A stretch of DNA of 28,967 nt from a virus. The notes beneath the pieces are model-generated. The model saw only the letters and a list, made by a program, of their open reading frames with translations, was not told the origin of the DNA and searched no databases. Made by a program: the position numbers and the translations under genes. Shown here in pieces: positions 20,996-28,040 of this stretch; position 1 is the first letter of the stretch, and each line of letters opens with the position of its first letter. The stretch is taken from positions 1-28,967 of the IMG/VR virus record IMGVR_UViG_3300027763_000183; one strand, written 5' to 3'.

Positions 20996-21514
20996 TTATT
21001 TATTTTTTTCATACAATGATTTTACATAACTTCTAAATTGTTCAGACTTACAGAAAGTTTCGAATGGTAATTTATTATAATAAACGATAGGATCTAATTG
21101 TCTTAAACTATTAGGCAAATATTCATTTTCGAATTTTGCATAATTTCCTACAACTTCTATATCAACTTTAGTAATCGTCGAAACTTTATTTCCTCGTATT
21201 GTTATTGTGTTTAGTAATCTTCCATCATAACATCTTGTCCAATGTTCAGAATATAATTCAGCATCTAAATCTAACTGTGTCAGTTCTGTTAACAGTAAAT
21301 CGAAATTATCCATAAATTCAAACCATAGTTGATCTGCTACAATCTCATTGTATCTTTTAATTCTTTCGGTTTCTTTTTGTTTTCTATCAATAGAATCAAT
21401 AATTTCTTTTATATCTAATAAAGATTTAGATAGCGTTTTGGTTTTGTTTTGACGCATAAATTCTTCCGTAATTTTTGCGATTAAGTTCTGTTGGTTTTCT
21501 GTTAAGTTTGTCAT
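20996..21514 (-). CDS. Hypothetical protein, 172 aa
   Basis: N-terminal helices (NLTENQQNLIAKITEEFMRQ, SLLDIKEIIDSIDRKQKE) precede a mixed segment with IRGNKVSTITKVDIEVVG and a helical end (FCKSEQFRSYVKSLYEKNK). Charged and soluble. No catalytic residues can be identified. It lies between two hypothetical genes in the early block. Confidence 0.65.
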   Translation of the reverse strand: MTNLTENQQNLIAKITEEFMRQNKTKTLSKSLLDIKEIIDSIDRKQKETERIKRYNEIVADQLWFEFMDNFDLLLTELTQLDLDAELYSEHWTRCYDGRLLNTITIRGNKVSTITKVDIEVVGNYAKFENEYLPNSLRQLDPIVYYNKLPFETFCKSEQFRSYVKSLYEKNK

Positions 21515-21520
21515 ATGTTT

Positions 21521-22111
21521 TTAGTTTTCTGATATTTCTTTTCTTCTTTTTTGAAAGCACTCAATAATAAATTGTTTGTCTTTAGATGTCATCTCATCAT
21601 AGATACTACCTATAGATGTAGGATCATCGATCTCATCATCATAGTCACCACAAGATATAGCATCTTCTTTACTGTTTAAGAAAGCATCTGGATCTTCTTT
21701 GTAATTAAACTCATCTGCTGTGGTATCTACTTCTTTAGTTACTACACCGTTCTCACAATTAAACCATCCTCCGATGTCATTGCCTCCTTCTTCATAACAG
21801 CTCTCTATCTTTAGGCTGTATACTTTACTAACCTTAAGAAAGAATTCTGAGACCGGGGACCATGCTGAATCACCCGATACCATCAACAGTTCATCGTGTT
21901 GTCTATCAAGGTAAACATCAAACCATCTAGATCCGAATTCCTCGTAACAATCTTTTTCTTTTTCCGGTGGTGTTTGTCCTAACGCTGTGTAAAAGGTTTC
22001 ATACCATAAATGTTTTTCATCTTTCAAAGCCAACATCGTATTGATTACGAATAGGTCTAGCATTTCTTTCTTTCCAGTAAGAACTGCGTGGTTATAACAA
22101 TTGTTTGCCAT
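21521..22111 (-). CDS. Api92/YubB-like ferredoxin-fold protein, 196 aa
   Basis: Starts MANNCYNHAVLTG, like the MANxCxN opening of Api92/YubB proteins. It then has GSRWFDVYL, GDSAWSPVSEFFLKVSKVYS and ESCYEEGGNDIGGWF, the characteristic S-A-W-S-P, Y-x-E-x-G and G-x-W motifs of this family (DUF1281, ferredoxin-like). The C-terminal 60 residues are acidic. The family occurs on phages and plasmids; its function is unknown. A GGTCTCAG copy lies in the codons for Pro-Val-Ser-Glu. Confidence 0.72.
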   Translation of the reverse strand: MANNCYNHAVLTGKKEMLDLFVINTMLALKDEKHLWYETFYTALGQTPPEKEKDCYEEFGSRWFDVYLDRQHDELLMVSGDSAWSPVSEFFLKVSKVYSLKIESCYEEGGNDIGGWFNCENGVVTKEVDTTADEFNYKEDPDAFLNSKEDAISCGDYDDEIDDPTSIGSIYDEMTSKDKQFIIECFQKRRKEISEN

Positions 22112-22112
22112 A

Positions 22113-22292
22113 TTAATCCTGTCTGTTTAATTCATTAAGCCATTGTTCTGCTCTTGCTTCAATTTCAGCACTACTGAGTTGAACACTAAAGCCATTAAGA
22201 TAAAGATACAATGATGAGTAGTCATCAATGTCTACATTGTAACTCATTGATTCAAACCAATGCTTTGCGTTTTCTAATGTTTCTTGTTCCAT
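22113..22292 (-). CDS. Small acidic protein, 59 aa
   Basis: ATG at 22292, two bases after the stop of the gp88-like gene's neighbour. MEQETLENAKHWFESMSYNV, then acidic DIDDYSSLYLYLNGF and EIEARAEQWLNELNRQD. The two A-x-x-W helices at each end (AKHWF and AEQWLNEL) are a pattern seen in small phage proteins. The TAA lies two bases before the next ATG. It is short enough to be skipped by usual gene calling. Confidence 0.6.
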   Translation of the reverse strand: MEQETLENAKHWFESMSYNVDIDDYSSLYLYLNGFSVQLSSAEIEARAEQWLNELNRQD

Positions 22293-22294
22293 AT

Positions 22295-22990
22295 TTATAT
22301 GTGTATTACAAATCCTGATGTGTCTTGTCTTGCTTTACCTTTAGCTCTGAGTCCTAAGATTGTACCCATTGGTATATCTAACATTAGATCGTCGCGTTCA
22401 TCTCCATCAACTACAGGGTAACCTCTCCACTCTGTGATCATAGCAGTGCCAGGTTTGATATTGAATACGGCTGCACCAATACATAACTTATTGTCAATCA
22501 TATACTTGAAAGACTCTATGTTATTCTCATGTAGACTATAAGTAACGTGGTATTTGTGACCACTTAAGAATGTACGTACTCCTGCTTTCTTGTAGTTCTT
22601 GGTGTAGTCATAGAACACTACGTTATCTGCTATGTTGTAATCTTTGAGAAGATGTTCTACTAATGGCTGATCACTTGTACCATTGAGGCGTATTGCCAAG
22701 GTCTCAGACTTCTTAGCTTTCTTATTAATCTCTAAAGCCAACTGTTGAATAAATGCATCTTTGTCGGATACATAGTACTTGGTCTTGTTGTAACGTGATG
22801 TTTGTACGTTACTGAATGCTCCTCTACCTGCTGTGTTAAGACAAGCAACTCTACAATTTTCTGTAGCGAAGGGACACATATCTTTACCTTCTACAACAGA
22901 GGGGTGAAGATACAATATCCCGGTAGGGCGTAAGTTCTTTTTCGTTTTGGCATTGGTCTTGCCATCGGATAGTAATGTTTTGATATTCAT
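22295..22990 (-). CDS. gp88-family protein with Cys motif, 231 aa
   Basis: It resembles the phage 'gene product 88' family (also seen as DUF7227): NAKTKKNLRPTGILYLHPS, MCPFATENCRVACLNTAGRG (C39, C46, C50) and SRYNKTKYYVSDKDAFIQQL. Later come IRLNGTSDQPL and FYDYTKNYKK, then VTYSLHENN and SGFVIHI. Three spaced Cys (C-x6-C-x3-C) hint at a metal or iron-sulphur site, and the alternating strands (LAIRLNG, NVVFYDYT, HVTYSLH) suggest a TIM-barrel-like core. The role of the family is unknown to me. Family recognition is from the motif order. Confidence 0.72.
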   Translation of the reverse strand: MNIKTLLSDGKTNAKTKKNLRPTGILYLHPSVVEGKDMCPFATENCRVACLNTAGRGAFSNVQTSRYNKTKYYVSDKDAFIQQLALEINKKAKKSETLAIRLNGTSDQPLVEHLLKDYNIADNVVFYDYTKNYKKAGVRTFLSGHKYHVTYSLHENNIESFKYMIDNKLCIGAAVFNIKPGTAMITEWRGYPVVDGDERDDLMLDIPMGTILGLRAKGKARQDTSGFVIHI

Positions 22991-22994
22991 GGTT

Positions 22995-23171
22995 TTATTG
23001 TTTGTTTATTAATTCCTGTAATAGTTCTAATGTTTTATCTAGCTGTTCAATGTTCCATTTAAAAGACTCTTTCATTTCTTCGTCTTCATTATTGTAGGAT
23101 GTTTCTAACGAATAGATGGCTTCGTTAATTGCTCCAGCCATGTTTCTTAATTCTTCTAATGTGTGTGTCAT
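22995..23171 (-). CDS. Small helical acidic protein, 58 aa
   Basis: MTHTLEELRNMAGAINEAIY, then SLETSYNNEDEEMKESFKWN and IEQLDKTLELLQELINKQ. Almost entirely helical, with Leu spacing that suggests a coiled coil. The ATG overlaps the upstream stop by four bases. It is below the length usually reported, but couplings and composition agree with the neighbours. Confidence 0.6.
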   Translation of the reverse strand: MTHTLEELRNMAGAINEAIYSLETSYNNEDEEMKESFKWNIEQLDKTLELLQELINKQ

Positions 23172-23428
23172 AGTTCTCTTTCGTATTTAGTTTCTCCTTC
23201 GTTTGGCCAATCGGTAAAGCAAGGTTGTTCTGTGTTGTTTTCTATTAGTTGTTCTAAGTGAGCGATAGAGTCATCCAAACATACACTTTTGAATGGTCCA
23301 TCCACATAATCATCGCTAAGATCTAACATGCATAGGTCATGAATGTCAAGGATCTGTTGTCTCAATTCAGGATATTCTCTGAGAGCCTCCTGAATTTGTT
23401 GTTTGAAGTACTGTAGTTTAGTTATCAT
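23168..23428 (-). CDS. Hypothetical acidic protein, 86 aa
   Basis: Helical and acidic: LQYFKQQIQEALREYPELRQ then LDIHDLCMLDLSDDYVDGPF. It ends with PCFTDWPNEGETKYEREL. No known motif. Four-base overlaps to both neighbours show it belongs to the coupled early block. Confidence 0.6.
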   Translation of the reverse strand: MITKLQYFKQQIQEALREYPELRQQILDIHDLCMLDLSDDYVDGPFKSVCLDDSIAHLEQLIENNTEQPCFTDWPNEGETKYEREL

Positions 23429-23673
23429 ATTGTATAAATTGTTTTTTGTTGTTCTAAATTTCCGTCATTGTAATACATAGCACCTCCATCATTACCTTCA
23501 TCATCACTCTGAGGTAACAAGAAAGTACCATCAGTGAATCGAATTATCAATGGTCGTTTGTGCCATCCGAAATGGTCGGCTTCTACTTTGCTCATGTATC
23601 TTACTGATGATATTTTTTTACCAACTAAGAATGCAAAGTCATTTGAATGTTTGAGATCGTTTATAATTTTCAT
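23425..23673 (-). CDS. Hypothetical protein, 82 aa
   Basis: Starts with helix IINDLKHSNDFAFLVGKKIS, followed by a strand-rich part VRYMSKVEADHFGWHKRPLI and a Gly/Asp loop (SDDEGNDGGAMYY). The order K-x-I-x-x-V-R-Y-M...F-G-W...P-L-I-I-x-F-T-D-G is seen in small phage proteins that regulate or bind ligands, but I cannot name the family. Coupled on both sides. Confidence 0.6.
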   Translation of the reverse strand: MKIINDLKHSNDFAFLVGKKISSVRYMSKVEADHFGWHKRPLIIRFTDGTFLLPQSDDEGNDGGAMYYNDGNLEQQKTIYTI

Positions 23674-23984
23674 AGGTTTAATAGTTCTGTTAGTTCATCT
23701 ATTGCTTTGTCGAGTGTAGGACATTCGATTGTGAGTACAGTGCGTGTGGCCTCAGAATATTCATCTACAATCATGTAGTAATTATATTCTTCTGTATCAG
23801 GATTAGTACGTATACTAGTAGGCAAGTATAACATAAGCCTTTCGTTTATTTCTAAACTTGGTGCGCCATCATTTATATAAGTGACATTGTACACATCATC
23901 AAAGTATCTTTCTAATTCTTTGATGACTACTAACGGACGTACCTTCCAAAAGTAATCGTAGTCTAATTTTTCTAAGTTGTTCAT
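23670..23984 (-). CDS. Hypothetical protein, 104 aa
   Basis: Mixed alpha/beta protein with YFWKVRPLVVIKELERYFDD and LEINERLMLYLPTSI, then EEYNYYMIVDEYSEATRTVL. Acidic overall. One GGCCTCAG copy falls in the Ser-Glu-Ala codons. No family recognised. Confidence 0.6.
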   Translation of the reverse strand: MNNLEKLDYDYFWKVRPLVVIKELERYFDDVYNVTYINDGAPSLEINERLMLYLPTSIRTNPDTEEYNYYMIVDEYSEATRTVLTIECPTLDKAIDELTELLNL

Positions 23985-23988
23985 GGTT

Positions 23989-24168
23989 TTAGATTGTGTG
24001 TAGTTCTATTAATAGTTCATAGTATTCGTCATAAAAATTGTCGAATGTTTTTTGTGCCTCATCCGAATAAACTTCTCCGTTATAAATGTCATCAAAGTCA
24101 TACAGGTCGATTAGTTTTTTGTGCGCAAGTTCACTTGCTGCCTCAACAATATTAATTGTTATGTTCAT
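23989..24168 (-). CDS. Small acidic protein, 59 aa
   Basis: I choose the ATG at 24168 (MNITINIVEAASELAHKKLI), 4 bases after the upstream stop, over the longer reading from 24213 that overlaps that gene by 41 bases. The rest is Asp/Glu/Tyr-rich (LYDFDDIYNGEVYSDEAQKT). Strong negative charge. Function unknown. Confidence 0.55.
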   Translation of the reverse strand: MNITINIVEAASELAHKKLIDLYDFDDIYNGEVYSDEAQKTFDNFYDEYYELLIELHTI

Positions 24169-24172
24169 ATCT

Positions 24173-24532
24173 TTATAATTCAGCAGTAAAACTACACGCT
24201 CCCGTGTCTTCAATACAATCTCTAATTTTATAACCCATCAGTAGATCAGCATACTCTTCTAAGTCATGTTGTGTAACTCCTAAATCTGCAATCGACTGGT
24301 CTGAGTAACTAATTACTTGTGCAAAGAAGTCATCTAACTTTTGTTTTTTGTCTCCTAACTTTTCTTCTATGTTTTGAATCTCTTCTTTGACTCCCGACAA
24401 ACCATCGGTATCAAAATAGTATTCAAGGTAAGAAGGTGAATAACCCGTGCTACCAAAACGGTCAGCACAATCTGATGATTGGAGAGCGAACCAAAACTTG
24501 CCCTCGATGTCTCCTGAATAATAACGTCCCAT
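24173..24532 (-). CDS. Hypothetical protein, 119 aa
   Basis: MGRYYSGDIEGKFWFALQSS is followed by DCADRFGSTGY, a long helix (KEEIQNIEEKLGDKKQKLDD) and a Cys-containing end (IRDCIEDTGACSFTAEL). The opening 'GRYY-GDIEGKFWF..QSSDCADRFG' is distinctive and I have seen it in phage hypothetical proteins, but no function is attached. Acidic. Confidence 0.65.
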   Translation of the reverse strand: MGRYYSGDIEGKFWFALQSSDCADRFGSTGYSPSYLEYYFDTDGLSGVKEEIQNIEEKLGDKKQKLDDFFAQVISYSDQSIADLGVTQHDLEEYADLLMGYKIRDCIEDTGACSFTAEL

Positions 24533-24539
24533 ATTTTAT

Positions 24540-25181
24540 TTATTTGTTTAATAGTTCTAATAGTTCTTTGTTGTCCATAATATTACCTTCTTGATCATAC
24601 ACAACGGCACAATCTTGTTCGATGTCCTGTGTAAGGTCATAACTATCCATGTAGTCTCTTAGATATTCGTGGATATAATATTCTTCTTGTGGCTTAAATA
24701 GTTTTGCATCAGTGTATCCACCACGTGCATCACATCCACCATGTATTTGAAGAAGTAGATATTGTTCGTCATTAATTTCGAGCCATGTTCCTTGTATGAT
24801 TTGAGATAGGTCTGAGTCCCCATTGTATGAGTTAAAACTATTAATAACTTTGACTTCGCATTTAGAATTGAGCCAATTCCATTGGGCCTCAGATACTCCA
24901 TAAATATCATCGCATTCACATTCCCAATCGAGACAAGGTAATTCATTAAAGTAATCACATACCCAATCACTATCTAATTGTGATAGGTAATGAAAGACAG
25001 ACACACTACGTTCTAAATAATTCCCAGTCCAAACAATACGTTCTTCGGGTTCACGTTCAAAGTCTTCAATTGTTTTACCTTGATTACGTTGCCAGTTACG
25101 ACCATAAGCATCACCACTGTCGCATAATGCTTTACCTGTGTTCTCTACAAGCATAGAGAAGATTAATTCTTTTGTTGTCAT
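24540..25181 (-). CDS. Conserved phage hypothetical protein (NTGxxxxDSGDAYGRNWxRNQ), 213 aa
   Basis: The N-terminus VENTGKALCDSGDAYGRNWQ RNQG is a well-known motif of a widespread phage protein of unknown role. Later come DSDWVCDYFNELPCLDWECE, an acidic stretch (LSQIIQGTWLEINDEQYLLL) and ARGGYTDAKLF (IHGGCDARGGYTDAKLF). Several Cys, two close to each other (ECEC), may bind metal. It carries two GGHCTCAG copies about 70 bases apart (24812 and 24885). Confidence 0.7.
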   Translation of the reverse strand: MTTKELIFSMLVENTGKALCDSGDAYGRNWQRNQGKTIEDFEREPEERIVWTGNYLERSVSVFHYLSQLDSDWVCDYFNELPCLDWECECDDIYGVSEAQWNWLNSKCEVKVINSFNSYNGDSDLSQIIQGTWLEINDEQYLLLQIHGGCDARGGYTDAKLFKPQEEYYIHEYLRDYMDSYDLTQDIEQDCAVVYDQEGNIMDNKELLELLNK

Positions 25182-25184
25182 ATG

Positions 25185-25418
25185 TTATTCGTTAAAACTT
25201 AATATCTTTTTTACTTTGGTTGATAGATTAATGTATAGTTGTGGATCTACTATCTGAGATTTGTGAGTAGGGTCTTCAAGTTCTTTCTTTGCCCACACTT
25301 CAGTGGCTTCCATGATACACATGATACGCTCTCTCATTAGAGCCATTTCAAACATGTTTAACTCTTTGGTTAGTTGTTTGAATACATCCAGGTTTGTTTT
25401 ATTTTTTGTGGTTTTCAT
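25185..25418 (-). CDS. Helical protein, 77 aa
   Basis: Long amphipathic helices (FKQLTKELNMFEMALMRERI, IMEATEVWAKKELEDPT) and a short end (NLSTKVKKILSFNE). No signal or membrane segment. It overlaps the upstream gene by four bases. Not recognised. Confidence 0.6.
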   Translation of the reverse strand: MKTTKNKTNLDVFKQLTKELNMFEMALMRERIMCIMEATEVWAKKELEDPTHKSQIVDPQLYINLSTKVKKILSFNE

Positions 25419-25888
25419 AATTTGTTTATTAGGTCTTTTATTTCTTCATCAGTACATTCATGTATTTCTTCAAGATCAGTTAACATCTCACCATATCCGT
25501 ATATACTATAGAAATCCTCATTAACTTCTATAAAATAGCAATTTCCATTCATGTAATGCTCAAACATCTGCAAGTCTTCAGACATGTCTTCATATACATC
25601 TGAACATAAAAAGCCAACTACACCTGAGTCCCATTGGCAAGGGAAAGGTTCTGTTCTAAATGCTAATCCGGAATGATCATACATGTATACTTTTTGTACG
25701 TTTTTAAATTCTTTCTTAAGATAGGTTTCTAATGCGTCCCAAGATGTGAAGTCTGAACTTACACCTGATGGGTTAGGAAGGTCATATCTCTTATGAAACA
25801 TGACGGGTGTAATGTTCTCATCATACAATAATGGATTGTCAGCGAAGTGGTCATAATGGACCGATAAGTTTTCTATTGTGTCTTTCAT
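25415..25888 (-). CDS. Hypothetical protein, 157 aa
   Basis: Acidic, Tyr-rich protein. Contains YDLPNPSGVSSDFTSWDALE, YMYDHSGLAFRTEPFPCQWD and GVVGFLCSDVYEDMSEDLQM, with a Cys pair. The motif FPCQWDSGVVGF is known to me from phage hypothetical proteins ('P-F-x-C-x-W-D-S-G'); no function is established. A GGACTCAG copy falls exactly in the WDSG codons. Confidence 0.68.
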   Translation of the reverse strand: MKDTIENLSVHYDHFADNPLLYDENITPVMFHKRYDLPNPSGVSSDFTSWDALETYLKKEFKNVQKVYMYDHSGLAFRTEPFPCQWDSGVVGFLCSDVYEDMSEDLQMFEHYMNGNCYFIEVNEDFYSIYGYGEMLTDLEEIHECTDEEIKDLINKL

Positions 25889-26100
25889 AATTTGTTTTTA
25901 AAATGGGTTACTACTTCAGGAATATATTTTTTGTAATAAGGTTGATTATCCATACACCAACGCTTAAGTTCTTCAGTTGTCTCAAATGATTTTGTGCCAA
26001 ATCTTTTGGAGTTGTCTCTAACTTGATGAAATGTTGGCTCTAATTCGTCAATGAAATCTTGAACGGTCCAGCCTTCCCAAATATGTCTATCGTTTATCAT
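25885..26100 (-). CDS. Small phage protein, 71 aa
   Basis: WEGWTVQDFIDELEPTFHQV, then FETTEELKRWCMDNQPYYKK and a basic end. Such W-x-V-x-D-F-I-x-x-L-x-P...L-x-x-W-C-x-x-N-Q-P-x-Y motifs occur in small early phage proteins. No known function. Coupled to both neighbours. Confidence 0.62.
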   Translation of the reverse strand: MINDRHIWEGWTVQDFIDELEPTFHQVRDNSKRFGTKSFETTEELKRWCMDNQPYYKKYIPEVVTHFKNKL

Positions 26101-26345
26101 AATGTTCCAAATCTTAATGTGTTAGTTTCATCGAACCAAGGCTCGTATTCTTTATGGTCAGCAACCATGTCATCAGTTTCCCAAAAGTCTGAGGCCTCAG
26201 CCAATTGTAATTCATGACACACACAGATAATAGGATACTCATCTCCACGTAAAGGATGTTCAACAAATTCTATCTGTTGACCTTTAGAATTAGTAATGAT
26301 CCCAAATGATGTAGGATCTAAGTCGATTAGTTTAGTATAGTTCAT
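26097..26345 (-). CDS. Hypothetical protein, 82 aa
   Basis: FGIITNSKGQQIEFVEHPLR, then GDEYPIICVCHELQLAEASD and acidic end. It looks beta-rich with one CVC. The palindrome CTGAGGCCTCAG lies in the codons for Glu-Ala-Ser. Family not recognised. Confidence 0.6.
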   Translation of the reverse strand: MNYTKLIDLDPTSFGIITNSKGQQIEFVEHPLRGDEYPIICVCHELQLAEASDFWETDDMVADHKEYEPWFDETNTLRFGTL

Positions 26346-26348
26346 GGT

Positions 26349-26540
26349 TTATTTTTTATCTACGTTAATTATATAGGTTGTAATTACTACAGTTAATACA
26401 GTGAATAACCAGACACATAGCATACATGCTTTTTGTGTTGAATCAGAATTAGGATACTGTTGTACCATTACGGCAAACAATGAAACGCTAGCAAGCATAT
26501 AGTATACTCGCAAAATGTGGGCTAATGTATATTTTTTCAT
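26349..26540 (-). CDS. Small membrane protein with two helices, 63 aa
   Basis: Helices at about residues 9-25 (LRVYYMLASVSLFAVMV) and 38-58 (ACMLCVWLFTVLTVVITTYI) with a polar loop between (QQYPNSDSTQK). The ends are basic (MKKYT, VDKK), so both should lie inside. It fits a class II holin-like or membrane accessory protein. A terminator hairpin ends just 17 bases before the start, so expression may depend on read-through. Confidence 0.6.
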   Translation of the reverse strand: MKKYTLAHILRVYYMLASVSLFAVMVQQYPNSDSTQKACMLCVWLFTVLTVVITTYIINVDKK

Positions 26541-26553
26541 AGGTGTAAAATAG

Positions 26554-26581
26554 AAAAAGCCCTACCGGTTAAGATAGGGCT
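26554..26581 (-). terminator. Intrinsic terminator within the early operon
   Basis: Minus strand AGCCCTA (26575-26581), 10-base loop, TAGGGCT (26558-26564), then a run of five T. A 7-bp perfect stem. It separates the two distal genes (26603-27149) from the rest of the block, and probably attenuates rather than blocks transcription since no new promoter is obvious after it. Confidence 0.75.
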
Positions 26582-26602
26582 GAATTGGTGTGGTCTCAGA
26601 AT

Positions 26603-26752
26603 TTAAATAAATGAATAGTTTTTATATCCCATAGAAACTTTACGTGTTTGCTTTCCATTCGAGGGACGATTAGCCTTTCTTAAGTTCTCAATACGTTGTG
26701 CTTTTTTAGGATCAACGTTTTTTAGTTCGGATAGATTGATAAGTTTTACCAT
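26603..26752 (-). CDS. Small basic protein, 49 aa
   Basis: ATG at 26752 directly follows the upstream stop. MVKLINLSELKNVDPKKAQR then IENLRKANRPSNGKQTRKVS and MGYKNYSFI. Basic, helical first half, polar end. It is the second gene after the main leftward promoter. Charge and size suit a nucleic-acid-binding early protein, but no motif proves it. Confidence 0.6.
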   Translation of the reverse strand: MVKLINLSELKNVDPKKAQRIENLRKANRPSNGKQTRKVSMGYKNYSFI

Positions 26753-26753
26753 G

Positions 26754-27149
26754 TTACTTGCTGATTAGTTTTTTTGCTTCTCCTAATAGTTTCTCTTCGA
26801 GTTGTTTCTCATCGGTAGGACGGTGAGCATAGTCAGAGATGTGCTTAAGTTTGTTAATGAATCGGACACGTCCCATCTCATTATTAGTTAACTTGAGGGC
26901 AAGTTGTGCCTCAGTGGATAGGCTCGACTCAGTATCGAGTACGACAGTCTGATTTCTGATAATTTTAAAGGCGAAAGGCTCGGATCCTTTGAATCCTTTT
27001 GCCTTGATTTTACGGCATAGGTCGTAGTAAGACATAAATTCATAGGCGAATCTGTTTCTTAGTCTGTCAATAGAACGATTGTTTGAATGTTCTAATACGA
27101 ATGTCCATTGAGTGCCATTGTTAGACACAATTACTTTTGAGGTTTCCAT
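26754..27149 (-). CDS. Hypothetical protein, 131 aa, first gene of the leftward operon
   Basis: I choose the ATG at 27149 (METSKVIVSNNGTQWTFVLE), preceded by a nine-A run typical of Bacteroidota start regions. The longer reading to 27287 runs through a strong hairpin and is poor in codon usage. The protein has an Arg-rich helix (NNRSIDRLRNRFAYEFMSYY), a beta-like middle (GSEPFAFKIIRNQTVVLDTE) and a helical charged end. It is the first gene after the 27835-27864 promoter. Not recognised. Confidence 0.65.
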   Translation of the reverse strand: METSKVIVSNNGTQWTFVLEHSNNRSIDRLRNRFAYEFMSYYDLCRKIKAKGFKGSEPFAFKIIRNQTVVLDTESSLSTEAQLALKLTNNEMGRVRFINKLKHISDYAHRPTDEKQLEEKLLGEAKKLISK

Positions 27150-27171
27150 GTTTTTTTTTGTTTTAGGTGGA

Positions 27172-27216
27172 GGGCAAGGCTGTATCGAAACATAACTACA
27201 TGAATAGTCCTTGCCC
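27172..27216 (-). promoter_or_regulatory. 5'-leader hairpin before the first leftward gene
   Basis: GGGCAAGG (27209-27216 on the minus strand) pairs with CCTTGCCC (27172-27179) around a 29-nt loop. It ends 22 bases before the ATG at 27149. There is no T run, so it is not a terminator. It could control translation or RNA stability. Confidence 0.6.
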
Positions 27217-27284
27217 TGATGGTAGAATAGATACCGTATGTGAGCGTTGCACATATTAAGCCGTCGACTATTGGCACGTAATTT

Positions 27285-27700
27285 CATGGGGACTCAGAAC
27301 ATACCAAGTCCCTATGAAGGAATAATGTAAAATCTTCTATGTATTTACGAATAGGATAGGCATACTCATTCCGAGTACGTATACATTCATAGGTGTGCTT
27401 TATACTTTAGTACACACGCTCCCTTAATAAAAGGGGTTGCCCATAGTGGCTAACGATAGCATAGAGTTGTCCAATAAATTAGACATCGGTCTATACACAA
27501 TTGCTGTTTTGCAATTCAACGGATATATCAGTATTATTTTGCTGTTTAACCTTTTTATGGGCGTGTTTCCTATCCGATAGGCAATACACTGATATCTTAA
27601 CAGCCGTCAAGTCAATACTTAAAAAACTTGCATACTTTTTCCGTAAGGTGAGTATACACACCCCTAATCACTTATGGACATAGGTATCCCTGTCGGGATA
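27285..27700 (-). ncRNA. Structured leader or non-coding RNA region
   Basis: Downstream of the 27835-27864 promoter the transcript would contain several strong inverted repeats. A 10-bp stem is at 27285-27316. A nested set lies at 27530-27619: stems 27530-27535/27614-27619 and 27541-27546/27599-27604 enclose a hairpin at 27563-27589. AATTGC/GCAATT is at 27499-27516 and TATCCC/GGGATA with a tetraloop at 27685-27700. ORFs here are short and lack coding character. A large phage ncRNA or long regulatory leader is the reading I favour. It matches no riboswitch class I know. Confidence 0.5.
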
Positions 27701-27834
27701 GGTCGCCCTTATTCCTGGATTATTAATATCGCATAGCATTCCCCCTCAGTTCCTCGACTGTTTTCAAATTTTGGATACCCCCAAAACTTTACTTGCACTA
27801 TCTTTATGAATACTATTTAATTTTTAATACAATA

Positions 27835-27864
27835 CAAAGATACAACTAACTTTTAACAATGCAA
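27835..27864 (-). promoter_or_regulatory. Bacteroidota-type promoter, main leftward
   Basis: Minus strand TTG (27862-27864), 19-base spacer, TATCTTTG (27835-27842). Both boxes and the spacing equal the Bacteroidota consensus, and the same architecture and -7 word occur at 14853-14882. Transcription would begin around 27829 and run through the structured leader into the 131-residue gene, about 680 bases away. Confidence 0.75.
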
Positions 27865-28040
27865 GTATTTTTTGAATATTTTTTGAATTATTTTTAAAGT
27901 ATTTTTTAAGTTGTTAATAATCAGTAAGTTACAAATAAAAAAAAATGTAATTTAGAATAAGTCTAAATAACTATAAGCAATAACGTAAAAATGTGACATA
28001 AAACAGACAAAACTATAGTAGTAATGTGAGATTAAATAGT

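Larger units (their letters stand above)
24..27297. repeat. Dispersed 8-base word GGHCTCAG, 22 exact copies
   Basis: First bases of the copies reading GGHCTCAG on the plus strand: 24, 4995, 8608, 12548, 15255, 16221, 22700, 23748, 24885, 26193, 26592, 27290. On the minus strand (seen as CTGAGDCC): 7299, 10128, 10675, 13275, 16647, 21847, 22347, 24812, 25624, 26189. The variable base is C, T or A, never G. Most copies are followed by A. Sites fall in all codon frames and also in non-coding DNA, and one pair forms the palindrome CTGAGGCCTCAG (26189-26200). Confidence 0.85.

Noticed and set aside
24659-24970. Minus-strand ORF of 103 codons within the 213-residue gene
   Set aside because: Out-of-frame shadow of the NTG...DSGDAYGRNW protein, which has recognisable motifs and fitted ends.
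27150-27287. N-terminal extension of the 131-residue protein
   Set aside because: It passes through the 8-bp leader hairpin and a nine-A run; the inner ATG at 27149 has the expected A-rich start region.
27501-27683. Plus-strand ORF of 60 codons
   Set aside because: Lies over the nested hairpins of the leader, no start context and no recognisable protein.
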